From the NCBI GenBank assembly GCA_946533395.1, contig CAMNBU010000003.1, forward strand, positions 28,822 to 92,821: 64,000 nucleotides of DNA, read 5' to 3'. Both the position numbers and the translations under genes were made by a program. Positions within the stretch are counted from its first letter, which is position 1. Every line of letters begins with the position of its first letter. Shown piece by piece: positions 1 through 8,459 of this stretch. This stretch comes from UBA4292 sp002395865. Lineage in GTDB: Bacteria > Bacillota > Clostridia > Lachnospirales > Lachnospiraceae. The notes below the pieces were generated by a model, which saw only the letters and a list, made by a program, of their open reading frames with translations, did not search any database and was not told the DNA's origin.

Positions 1-620
1 TTCTCATCATAGCCCTGTCTGTGAGCGTCCATGATGGGATAGAGGCTCATGGCATAGTTGAGACCCGCCTTGATGTGGCCTGTGCCGTGAGGCGCCGCAC
101 GATCATAGTCGCAGACTCTGATGGTGATGGGCTTTACGCCGCCCTTAAAGTAGGGTCCTACCGGTGTGCAGAAGATTCTGAACTGATACTCCTCCGCGGG
201 CTTAACTCCTATAACGGGGCTGGAGCCGAACATATAGGGTCTTATATAAAGTGTAGCTCCGCTTCCGAAGGGTGGTACCCACTCGCTGTTGGCCTTCACG
301 AGGTCCACGACTGCCTGCACGAATCTCTCCTCTGGGAACACAGGCATCTCGAGTCTTCTGCACGAATCCGCCATTCTGGCAGCGTTCAGATCGGGTCTGA
401 AGCAAACGATGCGGCCATCCTCGGTAGTGTATGCCTTCAGTCCCTCAAAGCATGACTGTGAGTACTGAAGCACTCCCGCGCACTCGCTGATGCGGATCTC
501 GGGATCGTCTATAAGTCCGAGCTCCTCCCATGCGCCGTTCTTGTAATTGGCAACAAAACGCTTGTCGGTTACCACATAGCCAAAGCCCAGCTTTGACCAG
601 TCAATGTCCTTCTTAGCCAT
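1..620 (-). CDS. ilvE: Branched-chain amino acid aminotransferase, 3' part outside the window
   Basis: PLP-dependent class IV transaminase that interconverts branched-chain amino acids and their 2-oxo acids, the last step of Ile/Leu/Val synthesis. About 206 N-terminal residues are visible, and the C-terminus lies beyond base 1. It begins MAKKDIDWSKLGFGYV and carries QSCFEGLKAY, then LYIRPYMFGS, then GTGHIKAGLNYA, in which Lys184 is the expected Schiff-base lysine. This fits the long (type II, about 340 aa) BCAT family. The ATG at 620 follows an AGAAGGTG ribosome site. A good sigma-A promoter lies just upstream, so the gene is probably transcribed alone. No T-box or leader peptide is seen before it. 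Confidence 0.93.
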   Translation of the reverse strand, partial: MAKKDIDWSKLGFGYVVTDKRFVANYKNGAWEELGLIDDPEIRISECAGVLQYSQSCFEGLKAYTTEDGRIVCFRPDLNAARMADSCRRLEMPVFPEERFVQAVVDLVKANSEWVPPFGSGATLYIRPYMFGSSPVIGVKPAEEYQFRIFCTPVGPYFKGGVKPITIRVCDYDRAAPHGTGHIKAGLNYAMSLYPIMDAHRQGYDE

Positions 621-670
621 ATTAAACACCTTCTTTCATGTTCTTACCGAAAACGGTAATCCTGCGGTCG

Positions 671-699
671 ATTTTATCACTACACGGCGCAAGATTCAA
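671..699 (-). promoter_or_regulatory. Sigma-A promoter of ilvE
   Basis: On the minus strand, TTGAAT (694-699), a 17-base spacer and TAAAAT (671-676) lie about 50 bases before the ilvE start. It is between the ilvE start and the stop of the ABC ATPase gene, so ilvE need not depend on read-through. Confidence 0.7.
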
Positions 700-731
700 T
701 AGTTTTTGAAAAATAATGGAGCAGCCCTTTT

Positions 732-1436
732 CTACCATTCGATCTCCGATATCGGTGTGGGTTCGTCGTTATCGGTCACCGAGGTGATCTTGCCCGATTT
801 GAACCTTATTACTCTGTCCGCCATGGGGGATAGAGCCGAGTTGTGGGTAATGATGATGACCGTAATACCGTCGTTTCTGCAGGTGTCCTGCAGAAGCTGA
901 AGAATCTGTTTTCCCGTGTTGTAGTCGAGAGCGCCCGTCGGCTCATCGCACAGAAGCAGCTTCGGGTTCTTCGCGAGAGCCCTCGCTATGGCCACACGCT
1001 GCTGCTCTCCTCCCGAAAGCTGCGCAGGGAAATTGCCCATGCGGGCTCCGAGACCCACTTTTTTGAGCACCTCGCGGCAGTCGAGCGAGTTCGGGCATAT
1101 CTGTGTGGCAAGCTCCACGTTCTCGAGGGCCGTAAGGTTGGGCACCAGATTATAGAACTGGAACACGAAGCCTATGTCGAGTCTCCTGTAGCGGATGAGT
1201 TCCTTCTCGGAAAGAGCCGTGAGGTTCTTACCGCCCACATAGACATTTCCGCTGGTGGCTGTATCCATGCCGCCGAGGATATTTAGCGCGGTCGTCTTGC
1301 CCGCGCCGGAAGCGCCCAGTATAACGCACAGGCTCCCCTCCTCAACATTAAAGCTGGCCCCGTCGAGTGCCCTTATGGTCATGGTCTTGGCCGAACCGTA
1401 TTCCTTGATAACATTTTCAAACTGAACGAATGACAT
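732..1436 (-). CDS. ABC transporter ATP-binding protein, MacB/LolD type, without an adjacent permease
   Basis: Cytoplasmic ATPase subunit of an ABC exporter of the LolD/MacB/FtsE-like class, 234 aa. Visible motifs are Walker A GASGAGKTT (residues 41-49), Q-loop region FVFQFYNLVP, signature LSGGEQQR, Walker B LLLCDEPTGALD and switch His in IIIITHN, so the ATPase looks intact. It starts 9 bases downstream of the lysA stop, so it is probably the last gene of the rhomboid-lysA-ABC transcript. The usual FtsX-like permease partner is not next to it. It must pair with a permease encoded elsewhere, or the cluster has lost it. The substrate cannot be inferred. Confidence 0.88.
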   Translation of the reverse strand: MSFVQFENVIKEYGSAKTMTIRALDGASFNVEEGSLCVILGASGAGKTTALNILGGMDTATSGNVYVGGKNLTALSEKELIRYRRLDIGFVFQFYNLVPNLTALENVELATQICPNSLDCREVLKKVGLGARMGNFPAQLSGGEQQRVAIARALAKNPKLLLCDEPTGALDYNTGKQILQLLQDTCRNDGITVIIITHNSALSPMADRVIRFKSGKITSVTDNDEPTPISEIEW

Positions 1437-1445
1437 GGCACTCCT

Positions 1446-2723
1446 TTACGCGTCCCAGTTCATATCCTTTAACACATCGCAGAAATCGAATGTCGCGAAG
1501 TAATCCCTCGGAGTCTCAGCCCTGCGTATGAGCTGCACGCTGCCGTCCTCCTTATAAAGGAGCTCTGCGCTGCGCAGTCTGCCGTTGTAGTTATAGCCCA
1601 TGGAGTAGCCGTGCGCACCCGTATCATGGATGTATATGAGGTCGCCCATGTCGATCTTCGGCAGCATGCGGTCGATCGCGAATTTATCATTGTTCTCGCA
1701 AAGCGAGCCCGTGATGTCGTACTTGTGGTCGCAAGGCTCGTTCTCCTTGCCCATGACGGTGATGTGATGGTATGCGCCGTACATCGCAGGGCGCATAAGG
1801 TTCGCCGCGCATGCGTCGCAGCCTATGTACTCCTTGTACGTGTGCTTCTCGTGGATGGCTGTGGTCACCAATGCTCCGAACGGTCCGAGCATGAAGCGTC
1901 CGAGCTCGGTGTAGATGGCCACGTCGCCCATGCCCTCTGGTACGAGCACCTCCTCATATACCTCGCGCACCTTCTCCCCGATGAGCTCTATATCGTTTGC
2001 TTCGTCAGTCGGTCTGTAAGGGATGCCGACGCCGCCCGAGAGATTGATGAACGATATGTGCGCGCCGGTCTCCCTCTTAAGCCGTACCGCGAATTTGAAG
2101 AGCGTCCTCGCAAGCGTCGGATAGTAGAGATTCGTCAGGGTATTTGACGCGAGAAATGCGTGTATACCGAAGTTCTTCGCGCCCTTCGTCATAAGTATCT
2201 TGTAGGCCTCGATCATCTGATCGGGCGTGAGGCCGTACTTCGCGTCACCCGGATTGTCCATGATCGAGGTAGTGATCTTAAAGGTTCCGCCCGGGTTGTA
2301 GCGGCAGCATATAGTCTCCGGTATTCCGCCGTGAGCCTCAAGGCAGGAAATATGCGTTATGTCGTCCAGATTCACGATGGCATCTATCTGCCTCGCGAAC
2401 TCGAACTCGTGGGGCGGGGTCGCATTTGACGAGAACATGATCTCATCTCCCTTAAAGCCGAGCGAATCAGCAAGCATCAGCTCCGTGAGCGATGAGCAGT
2501 CGCAGCCGCAGCCCTCCTCCTTCAGTATCTTCAGTATGAAGGGGTTAGGCGTGGCCTTCACCGCGAAATATTCCTTGAAGCCCTTGTTCCACGAGAACGC
2601 CTTCTTCATCTTTCTCGCGTTCTCCCTGATGCCCTTCTCGTCGTAGATGTGGAAGGGTGTGGGGTATTCTTTTACGATCTCGCGCAGTCTCTGCGCACTT
2701 ACAAAAGGTTTCTTTTCAGTCAT
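1446..2723 (-). CDS. lysA: Diaminopimelate decarboxylase
   Basis: Fold-type III PLP decarboxylase that converts meso-diaminopimelate to L-lysine, 425 aa from the chosen start. The PLP lysine is Lys56 in EYFAVKATPN. Later come the phosphate-binding glycine loop INLSGGVGIPYRP, ELGRFMLGPFGAL, and the C-terminal GSLCENNDKF region with the conserved Cys and Tyr-rich tail. The frame stays open upstream to 2897, but that extension overlaps the rhomboid-like gene. The ATG at 2723 (MTEKKPF) gives the usual family length, although its ribosome site is weak. The rhomboid-like gene stops 17 bases upstream, which suggests one transcript. A related carboxynorspermidine decarboxylase is less likely from length and motifs. 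Confidence 0.9.
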   Translation of the reverse strand: MTEKKPFVSAQRLREIVKEYPTPFHIYDEKGIRENARKMKKAFSWNKGFKEYFAVKATPNPFILKILKEEGCGCDCSSLTELMLADSLGFKGDEIMFSSNATPPHEFEFARQIDAIVNLDDITHISCLEAHGGIPETICCRYNPGGTFKITTSIMDNPGDAKYGLTPDQMIEAYKILMTKGAKNFGIHAFLASNTLTNLYYPTLARTLFKFAVRLKRETGAHISFINLSGGVGIPYRPTDEANDIELIGEKVREVYEEVLVPEGMGDVAIYTELGRFMLGPFGALVTTAIHEKHTYKEYIGCDACAANLMRPAMYGAYHHITVMGKENEPCDHKYDITGSLCENNDKFAIDRMLPKIDMGDLIYIHDTGAHGYSMGYNYNGRLRSAELLYKEDGSVQLIRRAETPRDYFATFDFCDVLKDMNWDA

Positions 2724-2740
2724 CGTGCTTGTCCGAACGG

Positions 2741-3607
2741 CTAGGCCTTGACCTTTAACCTCTCGGCATCCTCCTTTGTCACATGTGTATGAGTGTATAG
2801 ATGTTCCTCGCAATACTCGTAATTGCCCTCGCATTTCGAGCAGAACCGAAACTGCAGCGTCCCGTCGTCCTCGTCGGTCCTGCCGCAGACAGCGCATTTG
2901 TGGCGGTAGCCCCTGAGCGAGACCTGTGAAGCCTTCTTTTTAAACTCAGCCCTGCGGATGACGTTCGAGGGTGAAAGGCGGGACAGATCCTTGGTCACCA
3001 GGAAGAATACTATCGCGTTTAAGAGCGACACACCGATCATTATCTTATCGGCTACAGATCCGGTGATAAAGAGCACCACATATACCAAAGCCTCTATCGC
3101 GCCCAGGTACTTGGCCTTTATGGGCACTATAAAGAACAAAAGAAACTGTGCGTCCGGAAATGTGAACGCGTACGCCAGAAACAGTGAGAAGTTCAGATAG
3201 GTGGTACCCACGAACATCACAGTCAGCGAGTACATTCCGCCCAATACGAAGTACACAAGGAATGACGCTATTATGGTACCGATTATTCCCGAAAAAATGT
3301 AGACATTGAACCTGAACGCACCCCACACTTTCTCTATGATACTGCCCAAGTTCCAGTATATGTACAAGCTCAATATCATAAAGAATGGATTACTTCCTCC
3401 CGGGGGCATCATCAGAAACGTCACCAGTCTCCATACCTCGCCGTGCATTATCGCGCCCGGGTCCATGCACAGGTACTCGTAGTATACCAGTTGATTGCCG
3501 CTCAGGAACAGTAATGTCCCCACGGTGTAGAGTATTATGAGATAGAGCATCAGGTTCTTTATCGCAAAGCGCCCGATCTTTCTCTCCAGCTTATAAAACC
3601 ATTTCAT
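2741..3607 (-). CDS. Rhomboid-like membrane protein, probably catalytically inactive, with C-terminal zinc ribbon
   Basis: A 288-aa polytopic protein with about six hydrophobic segments between residues 20 and 205, organised like a rhomboid (a GEVWRLVTFLMMP region after TM1, as in the L1 loop of the family). The GxSG active-site motif expected in TM4 is absent: that region reads GTTYLNFSLFLAYAF. No catalytic His is seen in the last segment. A cytosolic tail from about residue 230 has paired cysteines C238/C241, C256/C259 and C266 with H269, consistent with a zinc ribbon. A rhomboid-like pseudoprotease or adaptor is the best reading. The ATG at 3607 follows GAAAGGACAG, and the promoter at 3638-3666 drives the operon. 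Confidence 0.75.
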   Translation of the reverse strand: MKWFYKLERKIGRFAIKNLMLYLIILYTVGTLLFLSGNQLVYYEYLCMDPGAIMHGEVWRLVTFLMMPPGGSNPFFMILSLYIYWNLGSIIEKVWGAFRFNVYIFSGIIGTIIASFLVYFVLGGMYSLTVMFVGTTYLNFSLFLAYAFTFPDAQFLLFFIVPIKAKYLGAIEALVYVVLFITGSVADKIMIGVSLLNAIVFFLVTKDLSRLSPSNVIRRAEFKKKASQVSLRGYRHKCAVCGRTDEDDGTLQFRFCSKCEGNYEYCEEHLYTHTHVTKEDAERLKVKA

Positions 3608-3637
3608 AACAGTGCTGTCCTTTCAAAACTTCAGTGT

Positions 3638-3666
3638 ATTATAAAGCATAAATGTCGTTTTTACAA
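3638..3666 (-). promoter_or_regulatory. Sigma-A promoter of the rhomboid-lysA-ABC operon
   Basis: On the minus strand, TTGTAA (3661-3666), a 17-base spacer and a perfect TATAAT (3638-3643) lie 31 bases before the rhomboid-like start. Confidence 0.75.
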
Positions 3667-3821
3667 TACGAAGGTGCTTAATAGTTCCTGAACTTTTGGT
3701 GAACTGATCCGTACCACCCGGTCCAGATGCACTCATTCCTTTGCCGCGTCGCCTCGTGATTTCCGGCAGACCGATGAAGATAATACCACATAAGGCCGTT
3801 TCTTTCAATCAAAGAAATCTG

Positions 3822-3851
3822 TTGCATTTTCCATGCATAATAATATATAAT
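3822..3851 (+). promoter_or_regulatory. Sigma-A promoter of the moxR-VWA operon
   Basis: TTGCAT (3822-3827), an 18-base spacer and TATAAT (3846-3851) precede the MoxR start by about 50 bases. A second TATAAT at 3856-3861 could be an alternative -10. The 292 bases between the divergent rhomboid and moxR genes hold these promoters and no credible gene. Confidence 0.65.
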
Positions 3852-3899
3852 CTCCTATAATATCCGCGTATCTTGAGATCGCACCAACCGGAGAACACC

Positions 3900-4799
3900 A
3901 TGAAAAAAGATGAACTGATAACGAAGCTGGCCGCAGCCGGCTATGTAGCAAATGACAGGATAGCATATACGGTACTTAACGCTATGGCACTTTCAGCTCC
4001 CGTGCTTTTGGAGGGGGAGCCCGGTGTGGGCAAGACGAAGCTCGCCGCGGCAGTGGCCGAGGCTCTTGGCCTCCCTCTCATCCGCGTGCAGTTTTATGAG
4101 GGGATAGCAAACCGCGACATAATGTACGAGTACGACTACGCGAGGCAGATGCTCACGACCGTGGCGCTTCAGAACACTCTGGCGGGCACATCCGGAACTT
4201 CACTTAAAGAGGCCGCACGGCGCATAAAGGACGAGGTGGATATATATGACGAGAGCTTCCTGATAGAGCGCCCTCTGCTTCGCGCCATCAGCGGACGGGG
4301 CAGGTGTGTGCTGCTTCTGGACGAGATAGACAAGGCCGCCGAGGAGACCGAGTATTCACTTCTCGAGCTTCTGTCGGATTACTCCATGTCCATACCCGAG
4401 CTCGGCCGCACGGTCACCTGTCCCCCGGACCAGATACCCATTGTATTCTTAACATCAAATAACACAAGGGAGCTCTCCGATGCTCTGCGCAGAAGGTGTC
4501 TCTACCTCTACATGCCGGAGAAGACCATTGAGGAACTCTCCGACATCATCCGCATGAAGGCCAATGTAGGAGAAGATTTCGCAAGGGCTGTTGCCGCACA
4601 GATCATGCTTGTGAGAGAGCTTGATATGAAGCAGAAGCCATCCGTTTCGGAAGGCATTGCCTGGGCGAGAGTCCTATCGGAGGCTTACGGTGACGGCAGA
4701 AAGCTGGCGGATGCGGATCTTTCGGACTACGCAGGCATTATCGCCAAGACCAAGGGCGATGTCGACACGGTGACGCAATATTACTCACAAAAGGCTTAA
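3900..4799 (+). CDS. MoxR-family AAA+ ATPase
   Basis: Cytoplasmic AAA+ ATPase, 299 aa, of the MoxR/RavA/CbbQ clade. These chaperone-like ATPases act with a von Willebrand A partner to remodel or activate other proteins. Walker A is GEPGVGKT (residues 39-46), Walker B is VLLLDE (137-142), followed by IDKA, and sensor 1 is FLTSNN. The start at 3900 is chosen over an upstream in-frame codon because GGAG sits at good spacing. The VWA gene starts three bases after its stop, so the two form an operon. The target is not encoded next to them and remains unknown. Confidence 0.88.
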   Translation: MKKDELITKLAAAGYVANDRIAYTVLNAMALSAPVLLEGEPGVGKTKLAAAVAEALGLPLIRVQFYEGIANRDIMYEYDYARQMLTTVALQNTLAGTSGTSLKEAARRIKDEVDIYDESFLIERPLLRAISGRGRCVLLLDEIDKAAEETEYSLLELLSDYSMSIPELGRTVTCPPDQIPIVFLTSNNTRELSDALRRRCLYLYMPEKTIEELSDIIRMKANVGEDFARAVAAQIMLVRELDMKQKPSVSEGIAWARVLSEAYGDGRKLADADLSDYAGIIAKTKGDVDTVTQYYSQKA

Positions 4800-4802
4800 G
4801 AC

Positions 4803-6344
4803 ATGGACAGCACATACGAAAGGATAAAGGAGAGCTTCTTCGATCTTTGCCTCGACTTTTTTATGGAGCTTCGCGACACGCACCATTTTCGCCTGAGCGC
4901 AGATGCGCTCATAAGCTTTCTTAATATCTGCGACGATATAGACATCGCAGACCCCGAAGCAGTGCGTGCAAACATGGAAATGTTCTTCTGTCACAGGCAA
5001 AGCGAATGCGATCGTTTTCAGGATATATTTGACAGCTTTTTTCTGAGGCGCACTGAGACAGGTCTCCCCATGGGTCAGGGCAAAAAGCGCCGCGAGGGCT
5101 ACTCCGGCGCCAACAAAAACGTATTTATAGGCGATATGCGAAGCACCGCCCTGAAGGATCAGAAGGTCTCCATGAGCCTCCCGAATTTCATGGCGGAGCG
5201 GTTTTTTGCAAGATTTGAGATGGACGAGGGCATCTGCGACTACTCGCCCTTTATTCATGCGGCCTTTTTGAACCTCTACGACGACTTCATGAGCTTCGTG
5301 GGCGAGAAGGATCACGAGGAGCAGGCGAAAGTAGCCGACGCCATCATCGGTGAGCTCTCCCGCTTCACCTCCTATTGCAGGCGGATGATGGACGATCCCG
5401 CGGACTTTTGCCGCAAGGCGCTGGAGATCTGCGGTGCCGTGAAAATGATAGTGTCCGAATTCGACCACACCGACGAGGCCTTAGCGGAGGGTACAGATTC
5501 CTCTGAAGAAGATTCCACCGGCTCCGATGAACAAGATGCTCCCAAGCATAAGGAAGCCGACGCTATAAACACGTCTCAGGATATGCGAACGCCGCGCCCC
5601 ACAGACCTCTCAAAAAAGGATATACGCCTTCTCACCAGGAACGACCTCATACAGATAGAAAAAGCCATCCGTGAGAACGCAAGGAAGTTCCGCGCCCGCA
5701 TAAGCCGAAGCCTCTCGCGCCCCGGACACGAGGAGTTCGACATAAAGGCCACCGTCCGCAGCGCCTTCCGCACCGCCATGGTTCCCGTCGAGCTGTGCTT
5801 CAAGAAAGCGAAGCCGAAGAAGGTGAAGATCGTCTGTCTTCTCGACATCTCCCCCTCCGCCATAAGCGCCGCGACCGTCCTTATAAATCTCCTTCGCTGC
5901 CTCTCGGATGTATTCCCCGGCGGCGTGGAGATGTACTATTTCACCGACCACGCAGTCAAGGTCACCTCCGAGGTGCGAAACCGCACCGTGCGCGAGGCCA
6001 TTTCCCGCATGCAGAAGGACTCTGCGGGCAGCGTCAGCGACTACAGCACTGCCTTCACGAGCTTCCTGCGCGACTACGGCGCCGATCTGACACGGCAGAC
6101 CATATTCATAATACTCGGCGACTTTCGAAACAACTATCGGATATACAAAAAAGAGCCCCTGCGCCGCATACACGAACGTGTAAGCGGCAGCAGCGGCCGT
6201 GTGATTCTCTTAAATACCGAAAAGAAAAACAGATGGTACCGTGACGACTCCGTCCTTAAGTCCGCGCAGGACGCCATCGATGAGATGCACGAGGTGACCT
6301 GCGCAGAGGATATCGTGAGGTTTCTGGAGGAGATGAGGGTATAG
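4803..6344 (+). CDS. VWA domain protein (CoxE-like), partner of MoxR
   Basis: A 513-aa cytoplasmic protein with no signal peptide. The N-terminal half is mostly helical and unassigned. Residues 220-265 are an acidic, low-complexity linker (EDSTGSDEQD). The C-terminal VWA domain starts near residue 340 with a metal-ion-dependent adhesion site D348-I-S350-P-S352. It continues with a threonine/serine segment SDYSTAFTSF and the late aspartate in ILGDFRNN (D440). All MIDAS positions appear intact. The MoxR-plus-VWA pairing is the classical arrangement in which the ATPase acts through the metal-binding domain. Shadow reading frames on the opposite strand here come from codon bias. Confidence 0.85.
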   Translation: MDSTYERIKESFFDLCLDFFMELRDTHHFRLSADALISFLNICDDIDIADPEAVRANMEMFFCHRQSECDRFQDIFDSFFLRRTETGLPMGQGKKRREGYSGANKNVFIGDMRSTALKDQKVSMSLPNFMAERFFARFEMDEGICDYSPFIHAAFLNLYDDFMSFVGEKDHEEQAKVADAIIGELSRFTSYCRRMMDDPADFCRKALEICGAVKMIVSEFDHTDEALAEGTDSSEEDSTGSDEQDAPKHKEADAINTSQDMRTPRPTDLSKKDIRLLTRNDLIQIEKAIRENARKFRARISRSLSRPGHEEFDIKATVRSAFRTAMVPVELCFKKAKPKKVKIVCLLDISPSAISAATVLINLLRCLSDVFPGGVEMYYFTDHAVKVTSEVRNRTVREAISRMQKDSAGSVSDYSTAFTSFLRDYGADLTRQTIFIILGDFRNNYRIYKKEPLRRIHERVSGSSGRVILLNTEKKNRWYRDDSVLKSAQDAIDEMHEVTCAEDIVRFLEEMRV

Positions 6345-6368
6345 GTAGCTGGAATGATACAGTTCTAA

Positions 6369-6611
6369 TTACTGCACCTCAGCTTTCTCCCAATCAATGA
6401 AGTGAGTTTTTTTATAATCACCATATTCTTTCGGTAACCCACCAGCATAATCATTCCATGTCTGAGCATCAACCTCTTCTATAGTGAACAGGTACTCCGG
6501 ATGTACTCTTTTTATTATCTTCAATATATCTAGTAACCTATTATAATATTTTTCTTCAATGGGAAAGTATTCTTTTCTTGTTCTGTTAATCAAAAATATA
6601 TAATTATTCAT
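6369..6611 (-). CDS. Small hypothetical protein of the AT-rich triad
   Basis: An 80-aa protein (starts MNNYIFLINRTRKEYFPIEE) that I do not recognise. It has no signal peptide, no membrane segment and no cysteine pairs; it is aromatic-rich (Tyr, Trp) and ends HFIDWEKAEVQ. It lies 48 bases after the stop of the 466-aa zinc-ribbon gene in the same direction and shares its AT-rich composition. Both differ clearly from the GC-rich moxR/VWA genes next door. It is probably the last gene of a three-gene acquired operon. No terminator hairpin is visible between it and the convergent VWA gene. Confidence 0.6.
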   Translation of the reverse strand: MNNYIFLINRTRKEYFPIEEKYYNRLLDILKIIKRVHPEYLFTIEEVDAQTWNDYAGGLPKEYGDYKKTHFIDWEKAEVQ

Positions 6612-6659
6612 TTATTACCTCGTATTCTACAAGTCTTCACATACAAAAATGATTTCTTA

Positions 6660-8060
6660 TCATTTCCACTTTAGCATCTCCGCCATTGCCCTGTCCATTC
6701 GAGTTTGAGCTGCATCAGCGTCTCTCGAACTACCATTATGAAGAGCTGACCTTTTTTGCATAGAGGCTTCATCATATCGTTTCTGCGCATCCCTATACAT
6801 ACTCTCTCTGTACCTGCGTTCACTCTCAGCTTTTTCTCGGGCTCTCTGCGCATCTTGACGTTCCTGCTCAGCTATACGCCTTTGTTGTTCTGCCTCCATT
6901 CTTCTGTTTTCCTCAGCTTCACGCTGTGCGCTTAACATAGCCCGTTCAAACTGGTATTGCATTGCCTCTATATTTTCAACAATAGTCCTGCTGGCTTCTG
7001 CTATTTTGTTTTTATTATCAATCAACTGATTTCTTTCTCTTTCTATGCGTAATTGTTCCTCTCGGAATATATATTCATCAAGGAGGTTAAGTGCCTCCGG
7101 CATGGTAGATGCTCTGTTCTCCTTAAAATAACTCAGTATCTGATCCTTATATTGAAGTTTATTCTCCGGCAAAATGTCAAAAAGGTCATTCCTTACCTGA
7201 GTTAACCGCTCTATCGCCTTCGTAGCAAGGGCTTCGGTAACATAGCTTTTTCTCAGCTGACTATAATAGTTTCGGCCTGCTTCTTCGATTTTTTGTTTTT
7301 TCCTTGAGTATTCTATGTATTTCTCCTGCTCTAGTTCGTAGCTTTTCCTTTTTTCAATCTTTCTATTTTCTAATATTTTATCCAATTGTTTTCTTTTTCC
7401 CTCATTGCTTATATTCTGTAACCAATACACGCATCCAATCATGAGAGAAAATAATGAAAGAACCAAAATCACCGTGAGAGCTCCATTGCCTCTATTACCC
7501 ATTTCCATTATAATCACACAGAGGAAAAAAACAATTGTTCCAGCTAAGAGAAAAGCAGCACCAACTTGTAAATGTTTTTTCGCGTTTTCTCCATATGTTT
7601 TGCTTTCATTCATAAGCTCTGTATCCGCTTCAGATAGTAAATCAACATTTAATTCCGGCTTTTTTACTCTATAAATCGAATTGGTTTCGAGCAAATGATC
7701 AATATAGCCCTGTTCTGTCGAATATTTCAACAACAGACTTCTTGCTTCCGAAAGACAATTAATACTGTCAAATTCTTGTTCCACTTGTTCGTAACATTCA
7801 AAAACTTTAGGCATAATGATTTTCACACTGTTGCCCGAACTCACAGCATTTTTATATTCATCAATTATTTTTTGAGCGCAATTACATATATCTTTCACTT
7901 CCTTCTCGCATAACGAACTTCTCTCAATAACATCCGGCTCGTTATCAATATCTACAACCGCTTCTTCAACTACTTCTACGAGTTGAAGCGATTTCCCGCA
8001 GTTTGGGCAAAATTTCTTTTCATCATCCAAAATCTTTCCGCAGTTTGAACAGCTCTTCAT
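6660..8060 (-). CDS. Zinc-ribbon, two-pass membrane, coiled-coil protein of unknown function
   Basis: A 466-aa protein. Residues 1-25 form a double-CxxC zinc ribbon (C4/C7 and C18/C21, CSNCGK...CPNCGKSL). About 140 residues of helical sequence follow. Two adjacent hydrophobic segments at about 166-186 and 194-214 form a membrane hairpin. The rest is a long charged coiled coil, especially 365-440, rich in Glu, Arg and Gln with runs such as EQQRRIAEQERQDAQRA. Both ends therefore appear to face the cytoplasm. Base composition is AT-rich, unlike the flanking chromosome. The 115-aa gene sits 41 bases upstream and the 80-aa gene downstream. It could be a membrane-anchored sensor or effector; I do not assign a function. 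Confidence 0.75.
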   Translation of the reverse strand: MKSCSNCGKILDDEKKFCPNCGKSLQLVEVVEEAVVDIDNEPDVIERSSLCEKEVKDICNCAQKIIDEYKNAVSSGNSVKIIMPKVFECYEQVEQEFDSINCLSEARSLLLKYSTEQGYIDHLLETNSIYRVKKPELNVDLLSEADTELMNESKTYGENAKKHLQVGAAFLLAGTIVFFLCVIIMEMGNRGNGALTVILVLSLFSLMIGCVYWLQNISNEGKRKQLDKILENRKIEKRKSYELEQEKYIEYSRKKQKIEEAGRNYYSQLRKSYVTEALATKAIERLTQVRNDLFDILPENKLQYKDQILSYFKENRASTMPEALNLLDEYIFREEQLRIERERNQLIDNKNKIAEASRTIVENIEAMQYQFERAMLSAQREAEENRRMEAEQQRRIAEQERQDAQRAREKAESERRYRESMYRDAQKRYDEASMQKRSALHNGSSRDADAAQTRMDRAMAEMLKWK

Positions 8061-8101
8061 AGCAAAAGTCTCCCGATAATACAGTTTTCAACAACTCTCA
8101 G

Positions 8102-8431
8102 CTAATCATCCCATTGTCCGCCTTTACTTATCTCAGCACATAGCATTTCGATTTCCTTAAACGCCTCGCTTAATACAGAATATATTCTCGGATCATAATT
8201 CATTTCATGTCGAAGCCCACTATCTGGTATTCTTATTATCTCCTTATTTGCCACCTTTTTTAAGCCGGGAAAAGAATCAATCAAAAACTCCTGCCATGTA
8301 TCATTTGCCTTACAATATGCTTCAAACAGTTTTGCCATATCCTCGCACTTATTTGCACCATCTCTATTTCTTTTGCAATAATCAACCATTTCCTCCAACG
8401 AATCAAATACTGAATAATCCAAGCCAGCCAT
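8102..8431 (-). CDS. Hypothetical protein, first gene of the AT-rich triad
   Basis: An unrecognised acidic protein of about 109 aa with no signal peptide or membrane segment. It contains CxxxxxxxxxKCEDMAKLF and ends CAEISKGGQWDD. Two starts are possible. The ATG at 8449 has no ribosome site. The ATG at 8431 (MAGLDYSVF) is preceded at 11 bases by GGAGG, so I prefer it; the GGAGG itself overlaps the first ATG. The gene lies about 60 bases downstream of a near-consensus promoter (8492-8520) and precedes the 466-aa membrane protein, so it leads the operon. It may be a small partner or antidote for that protein, but this is only inference from position. Confidence 0.6.
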   Translation of the reverse strand: MAGLDYSVFDSLEEMVDYCKRNRDGANKCEDMAKLFEAYCKANDTWQEFLIDSFPGLKKVANKEIIRIPDSGLRHEMNYDPRIYSVLSEAFKEIEMLCAEISKGGQWDD

Positions 8432-8459
8432 AACGTTATAATCCTCCATAAATCAAAAT

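Noticed and set aside
621..731. Possible T-box or leader peptide before ilvE
   Set aside because: The leader is short and shows a simple promoter only, without stem I or an antiterminator/terminator pair.
3623..3808. 61-codon frame in the rhomboid-moxR intergenic region
   Set aside because: It covers the rhomboid promoter, has no convincing ribosome site and no similarity I can recognise.
4785..5468. Open frame of 227 codons opposite the VWA gene
   Set aside because: The plus-strand VWA frame is intact with a MIDAS motif. The opposite frame is a shadow of codon bias.
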